Part shown: positions 1 to 5,899 of the stretch, in pieces
How positions within the stretch are numbered: the stretch's first letter is position 1
Layout: every line of letters begins with the position of its first letter
Source: JAWXTK01 sp044433645
GTDB lineage: Bacteria; Bacteroidota; Bacteroidia; Bacteroidales; Rikenellaceae
Direction of reading: 5' to 3'
Length of the DNA: 26,317 bases
Assembly (NCBI GenBank): GCA_044433645.1
Contig: JAWXTK010000025.1
Location: forward strand, 1-26,317
The notes under the pieces: model-generated
The model's input: the letters and a program-made list of their open reading frames with translations, nothing else
What the model was told of the DNA's origin: nothing
The model's database searches: none
Made by a program: the position numbers and the translations under genes

Positions 1-61
1 CAATAGCTTCAAGTGGAAGAGTGTGCGCAATTTGCAACACAAGTGCAACACAGAAAAAAAT

Positions 62-95
62 AAAGCCTTGATAATCAGACGATTATCAAGGCTTT
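62..95 (-). terminator. Intrinsic terminator 1, after tRNA fragment
   Basis: A perfect 15-bp stem (62-76 with 81-95, loop 77-80) is followed on the minus strand by TTTATTTTTTT (complement of 53-64). It lies directly behind the tRNA 3' fragment at 97-118, so it reads as that tRNA's former terminator. It is the first of three similar terminators in 60-390, each behind a tRNA 3' end. Confidence 0.8.
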
Positions 96-96
96 T

Positions 97-192
97 GGCG
101 GTGCGTAGGGGACTCGAACTCACGGTCTTCGCCCGTGAGTGTTTTCGCGAACTTTTTGTGGGCTTACGCCCGAATGGGGTCACGGGTTCGAG
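97..192 (-). repeat. tRNA-derived repeat unit, copy 1
   Basis: On the minus strand 97-118 reads as the T-loop, 3' T-stem strand, 3' acceptor strand and discriminator of a tRNA, ending in G plus an encoded CCA (96-98). The acceptor differs from tRNA-Asp, so it comes from another tRNA or has diverged. Instead of a 5' tRNA part there is a segment (109-192) containing a perfect 8-bp hairpin (118-125/133-140), a GGGC-ttac-GCCC hairpin and, in plus orientation, GGGGTCACGGGTTCGAG, which matches the variable loop and T-arm of tRNA-Asp with one change. No complete cloverleaf can be folded. Copy 2 at 255-337 is nearly identical (84 versus 83 nt). Confidence 0.7.
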
Positions 193-209
193 CTATTAAT
201 ACACAACAA

Positions 210-240
210 AAAACCTGATAATCAATGATTATCAGGTTTT
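210..240 (-). terminator. Intrinsic terminator 2, after tRNA-Asp fragment
   Basis: A perfect 14-bp stem (210-223 with 227-240, loop AAT) ends on the minus strand in a run of T. It sits behind the second tRNA 3' fragment (246-266). Its core GATAATC/GATTATC is shared with terminator 1, which suggests the whole module was duplicated. Confidence 0.8.
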
Positions 241-245
241 ATTGC

Positions 246-338
246 GGTATGGACGGGACTCGAACTCACGGTCTTCGCCCGTGAGTGTTTCCGCGAACTT
301 TTTGTGGGCTTACGCCCGATGGGGTCGCGGGTTCGAGT
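246..338 (-). repeat. tRNA-Asp-derived repeat unit, copy 2
   Basis: Minus strand 244-264 is identical to the 3' end of the intact tRNA-Asp at 391-464, from T-loop through acceptor 3' strand and discriminator G. The expected 5' T-stem GCGGG is replaced by CCGTGAG, so no tRNA can form. The other end (321-338, plus strand) carries GGGGTCGCGGGTTCGAGT, an exact inverted copy of the tRNA-Asp variable loop and T-arm. The unit is therefore bounded by inverted ACTCGAAC...GTTCGAGT, with two hairpins between. It is a near-copy of 109-192. A role as an att-site scar or palindromic mobile repeat is inference. Confidence 0.7.
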
Positions 339-353
339 GATATATATGTAACG

Positions 354-388
354 AAAAAGGAGCTAATCTTTTAGATTAACTCCTTTTT
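354..388 (-). terminator. Intrinsic terminator of tRNA-Asp
   Basis: Stem AAAAAGGAG-c-TAATCT (354-369) pairs with AGATTA-a-CTCCTTTTT (373-388) with a 3-nt loop and one mismatch. It begins two bases after the tRNA-Asp 3' end and gives CTCCTTTTT on the minus strand. Confidence 0.8.
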
Positions 389-390
389 TG

Positions 391-464
391 CGGTATGGAC
401 GGGACTCGAACCCGCGACCCCCTGCGTGACAGGCAGGTATTCTAACCAGCTGAACTACCACACC
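391..464 (-). tRNA. tRNA-Asp (GTC)
   Basis: A 74-nt cloverleaf folds on the minus strand: acceptor GGTGTGG/CCATACC with one G-T pair, D-stem GTTC/GAAT, anticodon stem CCTGC/GCAGG around loop CTGTCAC (anticodon GTC, aspartate), variable loop GGGTC, and T-arm GCGGG-TTCGAGT-CCCGT. The discriminator is G, as usual for tRNA-Asp. The 3' CCA is not encoded (CAA follows), so it must be added after transcription. A consensus promoter lies about 45 nt upstream and a terminator directly behind. This is the only complete tRNA of the three modules at this end. Confidence 0.97.
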
Positions 465-508
465 GTTTTCTGGTCGCTAAAGATGCCTTTTGGTTTCTTT
501 TTGCAGTG

Positions 509-539
509 CAAAGATAGAATAAAAAAATGAAACTACAAA
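509..539 (-). promoter_or_regulatory. Bacteroidetes-type promoter of tRNA-Asp
   Basis: On the minus strand TTTG (539-536), exactly 19 nt, then TATCTTTG (516-509) match the Bacteroidetes primary sigma consensus TTTG-N19-TAnnTTTG. The start site would fall near 502, about 38 nt before the mature tRNA 5' end. Downstream of rsmD (stop at 549) it gives the tRNA its own transcription. Confidence 0.85.
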
Positions 540-548
540 ATAAAATTG

Positions 549-1082
549 TTATTTTTTGAAAATTGAGAAGTTTACGCTGCCGTAAGCCCTTGAACTATAA
601 AGGTTTGGGTGGTCTTTAAAACTTTTATCCTTGGAGTGTTCAAACACCAAAAAACCGTCTTCAGTCAACAAATCCTTGCTCAAAACTAATTCTATCACCT
701 GCTCAGAACCTGCTAAATCATAGGGTGCATCCGAGAAGATTAAATCAAATTTCTTGGTGCAACTTTTTAGATACAAAAAAGCGTTGGCCTTAATAATGTG
801 CATATTATCAAAATTCAGTTCCTTAATCATGGAGCGAATGAAATTGTAATGCACGTTGTTTACCTCGACTGAAAGCACGCTTTTAACCCCACGCGATGCA
901 AATTCGTAGCTCACAGAACCTGTGCCTGCAAATAAATCCAGAACATCTAGTTTCTCAAAATCAACTAAATTCGCTAATACATTAAAAATATTTTCCTTAG
1001 CAAAGTCCGTTGTTGGGCGTGCTCTTAGATTTTTTGGAGGCGTGATTACCCTGCCTTTATGTTTTCCACTTATGATGCGCAT
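549..1082 (-). CDS. rsmD: 16S rRNA (guanine966-N2)-methyltransferase RsmD
   Basis: The 177-residue protein has the RsmD layout: N-terminal MRIISGKHKGRVI, the conserved RPTTDFAKENIFNVL (about 22-36), SAM-binding motif I DLFAGTGS (49-56), the acidic end of beta-2 SVEVN (71-75), and catalytic motif IV at 118-121. RsmD transfers methyl from SAM to G966 of 16S rRNA in 30S particles. Length is normal. One oddity: motif IV reads DAPY rather than the usual DPPY/DPPF (codons GAT GCA CCC TAT near 727-738). The gene is the last of a minus-strand group: the DUF3822 gene ends 5 nt upstream, so the two are probably cotranscribed. Function is secure from family knowledge; the effect of the substitution is unknown. 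Confidence 0.93.
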   Translation of the reverse strand: MRIISGKHKGRVITPPKNLRARPTTDFAKENIFNVLANLVDFEKLDVLDLFAGTGSVSYEFASRGVKSVLSVEVNNVHYNFIRSMIKELNFDNMHIIKANAFLYLKSCTKKFDLIFSDAPYDLAGSEQVIELVLSKDLLTEDGFLVFEHSKDKSFKDHPNLYSSRAYGSVNFSIFKK

Positions 1083-1087
1083 TCTTG

Positions 1088-1744
1088 CTATCTATTTTTT
1101 ATTTTTTTGTAGTGAGCTTTGATTTGTTTGTAGAGTCCACCTGTGCTGTCAAAGACTAGTTCTAAATTTGCCTTAGATTCGCTCTCGAAAACACTCATAT
1201 AATATACAATATCAGCGTAATTTTGACAAGGCAGGTTTTGAGCCATTAACACCTTAGCTCCCTCGCTCGCAACTAGGCTACACATATCGCCATACACGGC
1301 CAGTGAATAGGTCTTTTTGTTACTCTGAGCCCTTATCCTCAGCAAAGACGACACATAGTTTACTTTGTCTGCGTAGAACTCTTTAAGCGCAGATTTTATG
1401 TGCTTAGGCATATAAATTATCTCTATAATTCCTGCGCAGGGCATAGCCTCAATGATTTTATAGCCTTCCTTAGGGTTTAAATCTTCGATTATTGAGCTAT
1501 GTTCTGAGGGTATTAAGACTGTATCCTTGGTGCATAGACCTACGCTCACACGTGAAAAGTTATCCTCTGAGAGTTTATTTTCTTCAAGGATTTGAGTGAG
1601 TCTCCCTTTTTCTTTGAGTATGAGTTTGTCTTCTATCCACCTAGGCTTTTTGTCGTTGATACTAAAATAAAGTCCACTCGGCGACAACCGAATGGACAAT
1701 ATATTTTGTTTCTTTAATGACTTATTCCCAGTTACCTGCATCAT
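1088..1744 (-). CDS. DUF3822 family protein
   Basis: The 218-residue soluble protein has no signal peptide or membrane segment. The opening (LSIRLSPSGLYFSI, about 16-29) and the end (LVFDSTGGLYKQIKAHYKKIKNR) resemble the Bacteroidetes DUF3822 family, whose members often sit next to rsmD, as here. From memory the family has an actin-like/PilM-like (ASKHA) fold and many members are longer (about 250-280 residues), so this copy may be compact. Its start (1744, or 1741 at the second Met) overlaps the end of the upstream gene by about 20 nt, suggesting translational coupling. Activity is unknown; I assign the family from sequence resemblance only. Confidence 0.7.
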   Translation of the reverse strand: MMQVTGNKSLKKQNILSIRLSPSGLYFSINDKKPRWIEDKLILKEKGRLTQILEENKLSEDNFSRVSVGLCTKDTVLIPSEHSSIIEDLNPKEGYKIIEAMPCAGIIEIIYMPKHIKSALKEFYADKVNYVSSLLRIRAQSNKKTYSLAVYGDMCSLVASEGAKVLMAQNLPCQNYADIVYYMSVFESESKANLELVFDSTGGLYKQIKAHYKKIKNR

Positions 1745-2339
1745 TTGTAGCTTGCTCTAGTGAACCTACTTTAATACCAGGATATTTGTTAAGAACGTTA
1801 ATGCAATCGTCGATAAGATTGATTAATTCTTGGTCGTCAATACCTGTTAGGAATGTTTTGTAAGGAGCTTTACACTCAAACACTGGCACAATAACTTGAG
1901 ATTCTGTAACCAAAGATGTTGCATCCATAATGAATTTTGCACCATTACCATAAGGAATTTCATCTATTGCTTTAAGAGCTTCAGCTGTGTATTTTCTAGC
2001 ACCAAAGATAGTGTCTTTAACTGCAACATTAAATTTCTCAACTCTAACAAGGCCTTTAGCCACAGCAAGTGAGTCATCAAACGAACCTACAACTTTGTCG
2101 TAAACCAAAGAATCGTTTTCAAGGAAAGAGATTAACTCTTCAAAGTTAGAAGAATAATTTTGGTGTACAGATTTGAAGGCGCGTTGAGCTGTACGAATGT
2201 CTTTTACGCGCTCGATAACAACAGCCTCGCGAGCTGCTCTTTCTTTTACAAAATTTAGAGGGTCTAGAATCTGCATCGTTAAGATGTAGCCTAGTGCCAC
2301 CACAGCGATTAGAAGAAGAATTTGGATTAGTTTTTTCAT
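1722..2339 (-). CDS. Membrane-anchored protein, pseudopilin-like N-terminus
   Basis: The 205-residue protein starts with MKK and one hydrophobic helix (about 4-24), followed by an amphipathic, charged helix (FVKERAAREAVVIERVKDIRTAQRAF, about 30-56) and an NYSS..FEELISFL segment. A short basic start, one long helix continuing into a soluble alpha region, and the 'RTAQRAFK..H..Y...FEELI' pattern resemble pseudopilins and type II secretion-like minor pilins. A prepilin peptidase site is not evident. The rest is soluble and probably periplasmic. It overlaps the DUF3822 gene by 23 nt and is probably first of the operon. I do not recognise a named family; the pilin resemblance is a pattern judgement. 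Confidence 0.6.
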   Translation of the reverse strand: MKKLIQILLLIAVVALGYILTMQILDPLNFVKERAAREAVVIERVKDIRTAQRAFKSVHQNYSSNFEELISFLENDSLVYDKVVGSFDDSLAVAKGLVRVEKFNVAVKDTIFGARKYTAEALKAIDEIPYGNGAKFIMDATSLVTESQVIVPVFECKAPYKTFLTGIDDQELINLIDDCINVLNKYPGIKVGSLEQATNDAGNWE

Positions 2340-2394
2340 TTTTGTTATTTTTTATTAATTTTATTGTTTCCTTTGTGTTTTAAAATCGTTACAA

Positions 2395-3807
2395 ATGACA
2401 AATAAGCATATTGCGTCTCAAATCTACAATTTTTTTAAGTTTGAACCAACTTTTGGGCAAAAAAAAATCATAGAAAATTTATCTTCGTGGTTAATTTCTA
2501 GTGATTTACATGAGATTTTCATACTAAATGGCTATGCTGGTACGGGAAAAACCACTATAATCTCGGCTTTTGTAAATGCTGTTAAGTATCTGAATATCAA
2601 TGTAGTACTGCTTGCACCGACGGGCAGAGCAGCCAAGGTTGTATCTAGATATTCTAAGCAAAGAGCTTATACTATACACAAAAAAATTTATCGACAAAAA
2701 AAACTCTCAGACCTAGATTCTGAGTTTTCCATAGATTTTAACAAGCATAAAGACACAATTTTCATCGTTGACGAGGCTTCTATGCTCTCAAATTACTCTT
2801 CGGAGGGTAGTTTTTTTGGTTCAGGAAGTCTGCTTGATGACTTGGTGAAGTATGTGCGTCAGGGCGAGCGTTGCCGTTTGATGTTTGTGGGTGATAGTGC
2901 TCAGTTACCTCCCGTTGGTCACAGCAAAAGCCCTGCCTTAGATGAGATTAGGATGCAGGCTTATGGCACTGTAAATTACAACACTCTGGATGATGTGGTG
3001 CGCCAAAGTGTGGAGTCGGGCATATTGTTTAATGCCACGATGATAAGGTGTATGCTGGAGGCTGGCATAGAGGAGATTCCTATTTTTGAGATGAATTACC
3101 CTGATATGTTTAACATTGAGGGAGGTGAATTTATGGAGGCCGTGGAGGATAATTACTCAAAATACGGCAAGGACGAGGTGTTGGTTATCACGCGTTCAAA
3201 CAAGCGCGCCAATAAATTTAACGAGGGGATACGTCGCTATGTAATGTATGCTGAGGAGATGATAGAGTCGGGTGATATGTTGATGATAGTGAAAAATAAT
3301 TATCACTGCACAGCTCAGTATGAGGACTGCCCCATGGAGTTTATCGCAAATGGCGATGTTGCTTACTTAAGGCGCATACGTAGTTATAAAGACCTTTATG
3401 GCTTTCACTTTGCTGAGGCCACTTTGGTGTTTGATGATTATGAGTCTACCGAGCTGGAATGTAAGGTGATTTTGGATACTCTAAGCTGTGAATCACCCTC
3501 ACTAACGCGCGAGCAAAGCCGTAATTTATTTTACTCTGTGGAGGAGGATTACCAAGACCTAAAAACCAAGAAAGAAAGATATAAAGCTGTGCGCGAGGAC
3601 GAATATTTCAACGCTGTGCAGGTGAAATTTGCCTATGCCGTGACTTGCCACAAGGCGCAGGGTGGGCAGTGGAAAAGTGTTTTTATAGACCGTATGCTCT
3701 TTGGTGATGAGCAGATGAGTCTTGACAAACTGCAATGGTTATATACGGCCATGACACGTGCCCAAGAGAGGGTTTATCTTGTGAATTTTGACGAGCGATT
3801 TTTTTAA
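2395..3807 (+). CDS. SF1 ATP-dependent DNA helicase (RecD/Dda-like)
   Basis: The 470-residue protein carries SF1 helicase motifs in order: Q-motif-like FGQKKIIENL (20-29), Walker A GYAGTGKTT (46-54), motif Ia LLAPTGRAAKV (72-82), Walker B VDEASM (125-130), motif III FVGDSAQLPPVG (about 165-176), motif V VTCHKAQGGQWKSVF (about 425-439) and motif VI YTAMTRAQERVYLV near the end. It matches the single-chain RecD2/Dda-type helicases common in Bacteroidetes, which unwind DNA 5' to 3' in repair and recombination. No RecB or RecC partner is nearby. It diverges from the 1722-2339 gene and ends 7 nt from the convergent era stop. ATG at 2395 is the first in-frame start; no clear -7 box was found in the 55-nt gap. 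Confidence 0.88.
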   Translation: MTNKHIASQIYNFFKFEPTFGQKKIIENLSSWLISSDLHEIFILNGYAGTGKTTIISAFVNAVKYLNINVVLLAPTGRAAKVVSRYSKQRAYTIHKKIYRQKKLSDLDSEFSIDFNKHKDTIFIVDEASMLSNYSSEGSFFGSGSLLDDLVKYVRQGERCRLMFVGDSAQLPPVGHSKSPALDEIRMQAYGTVNYNTLDDVVRQSVESGILFNATMIRCMLEAGIEEIPIFEMNYPDMFNIEGGEFMEAVEDNYSKYGKDEVLVITRSNKRANKFNEGIRRYVMYAEEMIESGDMLMIVKNNYHCTAQYEDCPMEFIANGDVAYLRRIRSYKDLYGFHFAEATLVFDDYESTELECKVILDTLSCESPSLTREQSRNLFYSVEEDYQDLKTKKERYKAVREDEYFNAVQVKFAYAVTCHKAQGGQWKSVFIDRMLFGDEQMSLDKLQWLYTAMTRAQERVYLVNFDERFF

Positions 3808-3814
3808 CGAGTGA

Positions 3815-4702
3815 TTACTCCTCGATATAGCCAAATCTTTTAAGTTGACGGTCGCTATTACGCCACTGATCGTTGACTTTAACGTGGATTTCTAGGAATA
3901 CTTTTTTGTCCAGGAATTTCTCAAGGTCTAGGCGCGCTGCTGTGCCAACTTTTTTAAGTTTTTCGCCACGGTGTCCTATGATTATACCCTTTTGAGAGTC
4001 GCGCGAGACGTAGATAATGGCTGAGATTTTGTCTATGTTCTCTTGCTCCTTGTAGCTGTCAATTACAACTTCGACGCTGTAAGGAATTTCCTTTTCGTAA
4101 GTAAGTAGAATTTTCTCGCGTATGATTTCTGAGGCAAAAAATCTCAGGCTTTTATCCGTTAGAGTATCTTTTGGGTAGAAAGCTGGCCCCGTGGGCAGAC
4201 TTTTGATAATTAAATCTAGTAGGCCCGAAAGATTAAACTCATTTAACGCTGATACTGGCACTATCGTAGCCTTGGGCAGGCGTTGTTGCCACATTTCAAC
4301 CAACATTTCTAGAGCTTCGGGTGTTGTAAGGTCTACCTTGTTTATAACAAGTATGGTATTTATTTCACTTAGCGCAATTTTTTCTATTACTTCGTTCTCA
4401 CATTTTTCTTGTGTGTCGGTAACATAAAGTATAGTGTCGGCGTCTTTTAGTGCTCCTTGCACAAATTTCATCATGCTCTCCTGCAACTTATAATTAGGTT
4501 TAAGTATGCCTGGAGTGTCTGAGTAGACTATTTGGAAGTCATCGCCATTGACTATACCCATGATTCTGTGGCGCGTAGTCTGCACTTTCGATGTAATAAT
4601 CGAGAGTCTTTCGCCCACAAGAGCGTTCATTAATGTTGATTTTCCGACGTTAGGATTGCCAATAATATTGACAAATCCAGCTTTGTGAATTGCATTATCC
4701 AT
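3815..4702 (-). CDS. era: GTPase Era
   Basis: The 295-residue protein has an N-terminal GTPase domain with G1 GNPNVGKS (15-22), a conserved TTRH in switch I (42-45), G3 DTPG (62-65) and G4 NKVD (121-124). A C-terminal KH domain carries the typical GIIIGHRGEKLKKVGTAARLDLEKFLDKKVFLEIHVKV and ends in LKRFGY. Era binds the 3' end of 16S rRNA and acts in 30S maturation. Length is typical. The gene is divergent from obg and is transcribed from a consensus promoter inside a palindrome (4723-4756). With rsmD and obg close by, this segment is rich in ribosome assembly functions. Confidence 0.98.
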   Translation of the reverse strand: MDNAIHKAGFVNIIGNPNVGKSTLMNALVGERLSIITSKVQTTRHRIMGIVNGDDFQIVYSDTPGILKPNYKLQESMMKFVQGALKDADTILYVTDTQEKCENEVIEKIALSEINTILVINKVDLTTPEALEMLVEMWQQRLPKATIVPVSALNEFNLSGLLDLIIKSLPTGPAFYPKDTLTDKSLRFFASEIIREKILLTYEKEIPYSVEVVIDSYKEQENIDKISAIIYVSRDSQKGIIIGHRGEKLKKVGTAARLDLEKFLDKKVFLEIHVKVNDQWRNSDRQLKRFGYIEE

Positions 4703-4722
4703 AGTAAGATTGGCTAAATTTA

Positions 4723-4756
4723 TGACAAAGGTAAAAATTTTATTACCTTTGTCAAA
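4723..4756. promoter_or_regulatory. Palindromic divergent promoters, era/obg
   Basis: Two -7 boxes TACCTTTG face each other inside a perfect 12-bp inverted repeat (TGACAAAGGTAA at 4723-4734, TTACCTTTGTCA at 4743-4754). For era (minus), -7 is 4733-4726 and TTTG lies at 4756-4753 with exactly 19 nt between, a full consensus. For obg (plus), -7 is 4744-4751 but the -33 position reads TATG (4721-4724), a weaker match. RNA polymerase probably cannot occupy both at once, since the core elements overlap. Confidence 0.75.
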
Positions 4757-4804
4757 AAATAATGGGGACTTATAAAAATTGCCCCTAAATTAAAGAGATT
4801 TTTT

Positions 4805-5794
4805 ATGGCATCTACCAACTTTGTAGACTATGTTAAAATATTTTGTCGCTCGGGTAAAGGGGGCAATGGTTCGTGTCACTTTAGACGCGAAAAATTTGTA
4901 GCCTTTGGTGGTCCTGACGGGGGTGACGGAGGTGAGGGTGGCTCTATTATCCTTAGAGGTAATAGCCAGTTCTGGACTCTTATTCACCTTAAATACCAAC
5001 GCCACCACTTTGCCGATGACGGAGGTAGTGGTTCAGGAGCTAGAAGTTCGGGCAAAGGAGGTAAAGATATCATTTTGAATGTGCCTCTTGGAACTATTGC
5101 GCGCGATGTGGAAACAGGCGAGATAGTGGCTGAGGTGACCGAGGACGGCGAAGAAGTAGTACTTCTTAAAGGTGGCCGTGGTGGTCTTGGCAACTGGAAT
5201 TTTAAAACGGCAGTAAATCAAGCTCCTCGTTATGCTCAACCAGGTGGTGAGGCTTTGGAGGGCACTTTTATCCTTGAACTTAAAGTCTTGGCTGACGTGG
5301 GTCTTGTGGGCTTCCCTAATGCTGGTAAGTCTACTCTGCTGTCTGTTGTGTCGGCAGCTAAACCTAAGATTGCAAACTATCCTTTTACAACCCTTGAGCC
5401 TAACTTAGGCATTGTGGCATATCGTGATGGTTATTCGTATGTTATGGCAGACATACCAGGAATTATAGAGGGAGCGCATACGGGCAAAGGTATAGGTACT
5501 AGATTTTTGCGCCACATTGAGCGTAACTCTATCTTGCTATTTATGATAGCAGCAGATTCGGATGATATTAAAAAAGATTATCAAATTTTGTTAAACGAGC
5601 TAACAGAGTACAACCCTGAATTGCTTGACAAACAAAAAATATTGGCTATCACAAAAAGCGATATGCTAGACGAGGAAATGACTGAGCTGTTAAGCCATGA
5701 TTTGCCCGATGTGAAGACTGTGTTTATTTCGTCGGTGAGTGGACATAACATTTCTCAGCTAAAGGATATGTTGTGGGAGGCGTTGCATAGTTAA
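4805..5794 (+). CDS. obg: GTPase Obg/CgtA
   Basis: The 329-residue protein starts with the glycine-rich Obg fold (about 5-160: GKGGNGSCHFRREKF, GGPDGGDGGEGGS, GGRGGLGN), followed by a GTPase domain with G1 GFPNAGKS (169-176), switch I YPFTTLEPN (192-200), G3 DIPG (216-219) and G4 TKSD (283-286). Obg acts in 50S assembly and stringent or growth control. TKSD rather than NKxD is, as I recall, common in Bacteroidetes Obg. It has no long C-terminal OCT domain, a common shorter form. It diverges from era, with a leader of about 45 nt after the -7 box. A hairpin and a bidirectional terminator follow. Confidence 0.97.
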   Translation: MASTNFVDYVKIFCRSGKGGNGSCHFRREKFVAFGGPDGGDGGEGGSIILRGNSQFWTLIHLKYQRHHFADDGGSGSGARSSGKGGKDIILNVPLGTIARDVETGEIVAEVTEDGEEVVLLKGGRGGLGNWNFKTAVNQAPRYAQPGGEALEGTFILELKVLADVGLVGFPNAGKSTLLSVVSAAKPKIANYPFTTLEPNLGIVAYRDGYSYVMADIPGIIEGAHTGKGIGTRFLRHIERNSILLFMIAADSDDIKKDYQILLNELTEYNPELLDKQKILAITKSDMLDEEMTELLSHDLPDVKTVFISSVSGHNISQLKDMLWEALHS

Positions 5795-5813
5795 TTGGGG
5801 AGTATATTAAAAG

Positions 5814-5840
5814 GGATGGCTAAATACTTATTAGCCATCC
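5814..5840 (+). other. Hairpin in obg 3' region
   Basis: A perfect 10-bp stem GGATGGCTAA/TTAGCCATCC with a 7-nt loop begins 20 nt after the obg stop. No T run follows, so it is more likely an mRNA 3' stabilising hairpin than a terminator; the real terminator is 16 nt further on. Confidence 0.6.
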
Positions 5841-5855
5841 TTCGTTGATATAAAT

Positions 5856-5890
5856 AAAAAAGGCGCTTAATTAAATTAAGCGCCTTTTTT
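5856..5890. terminator. Bidirectional terminator between obg and reductase gene
   Basis: A perfect 16-bp stem (5856-5871 with 5875-5890) is flanked by A6 and T7. It can end obg transcripts on the plus strand and the 5900-11175 operon on the minus strand; the stop at 5900 is 10 nt away. Confidence 0.92.
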
Positions 5891-5899
5891 TGTGAGTGA

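Noticed and set aside
2..200. Open plus-strand frame of about 66 codons running through the tRNA repeat
   Set aside because: It has no start in the window and crosses a terminator hairpin and the tRNA-derived repeat; the translation looks like the artefact often made by reading tRNA repeats.
97..338. Two further complete tRNA genes
   Set aside because: Only the T-loop and 3' acceptor parts match; the T-stem 5' strand and the rest of the cloverleaf are missing.
2340..2394. Promoter for the helicase (TTCCTTTG at 2368-2375)
   Set aside because: The second base of the -7 box is wrong and the TTTG upstream is 23 nt away instead of 19-20.
3800..3830. Terminator between helicase and era
   Set aside because: Only a 4-bp GAGT/ACTC stem with a 4-nt loop is present across the stops, too weak to call.
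4790..5239. Minus-strand frames opposite obg
   Set aside because: They are antisense to the Gly-rich obg region, with no motifs; low-complexity Pro/Ser translation arises from Gly codons on the other strand.
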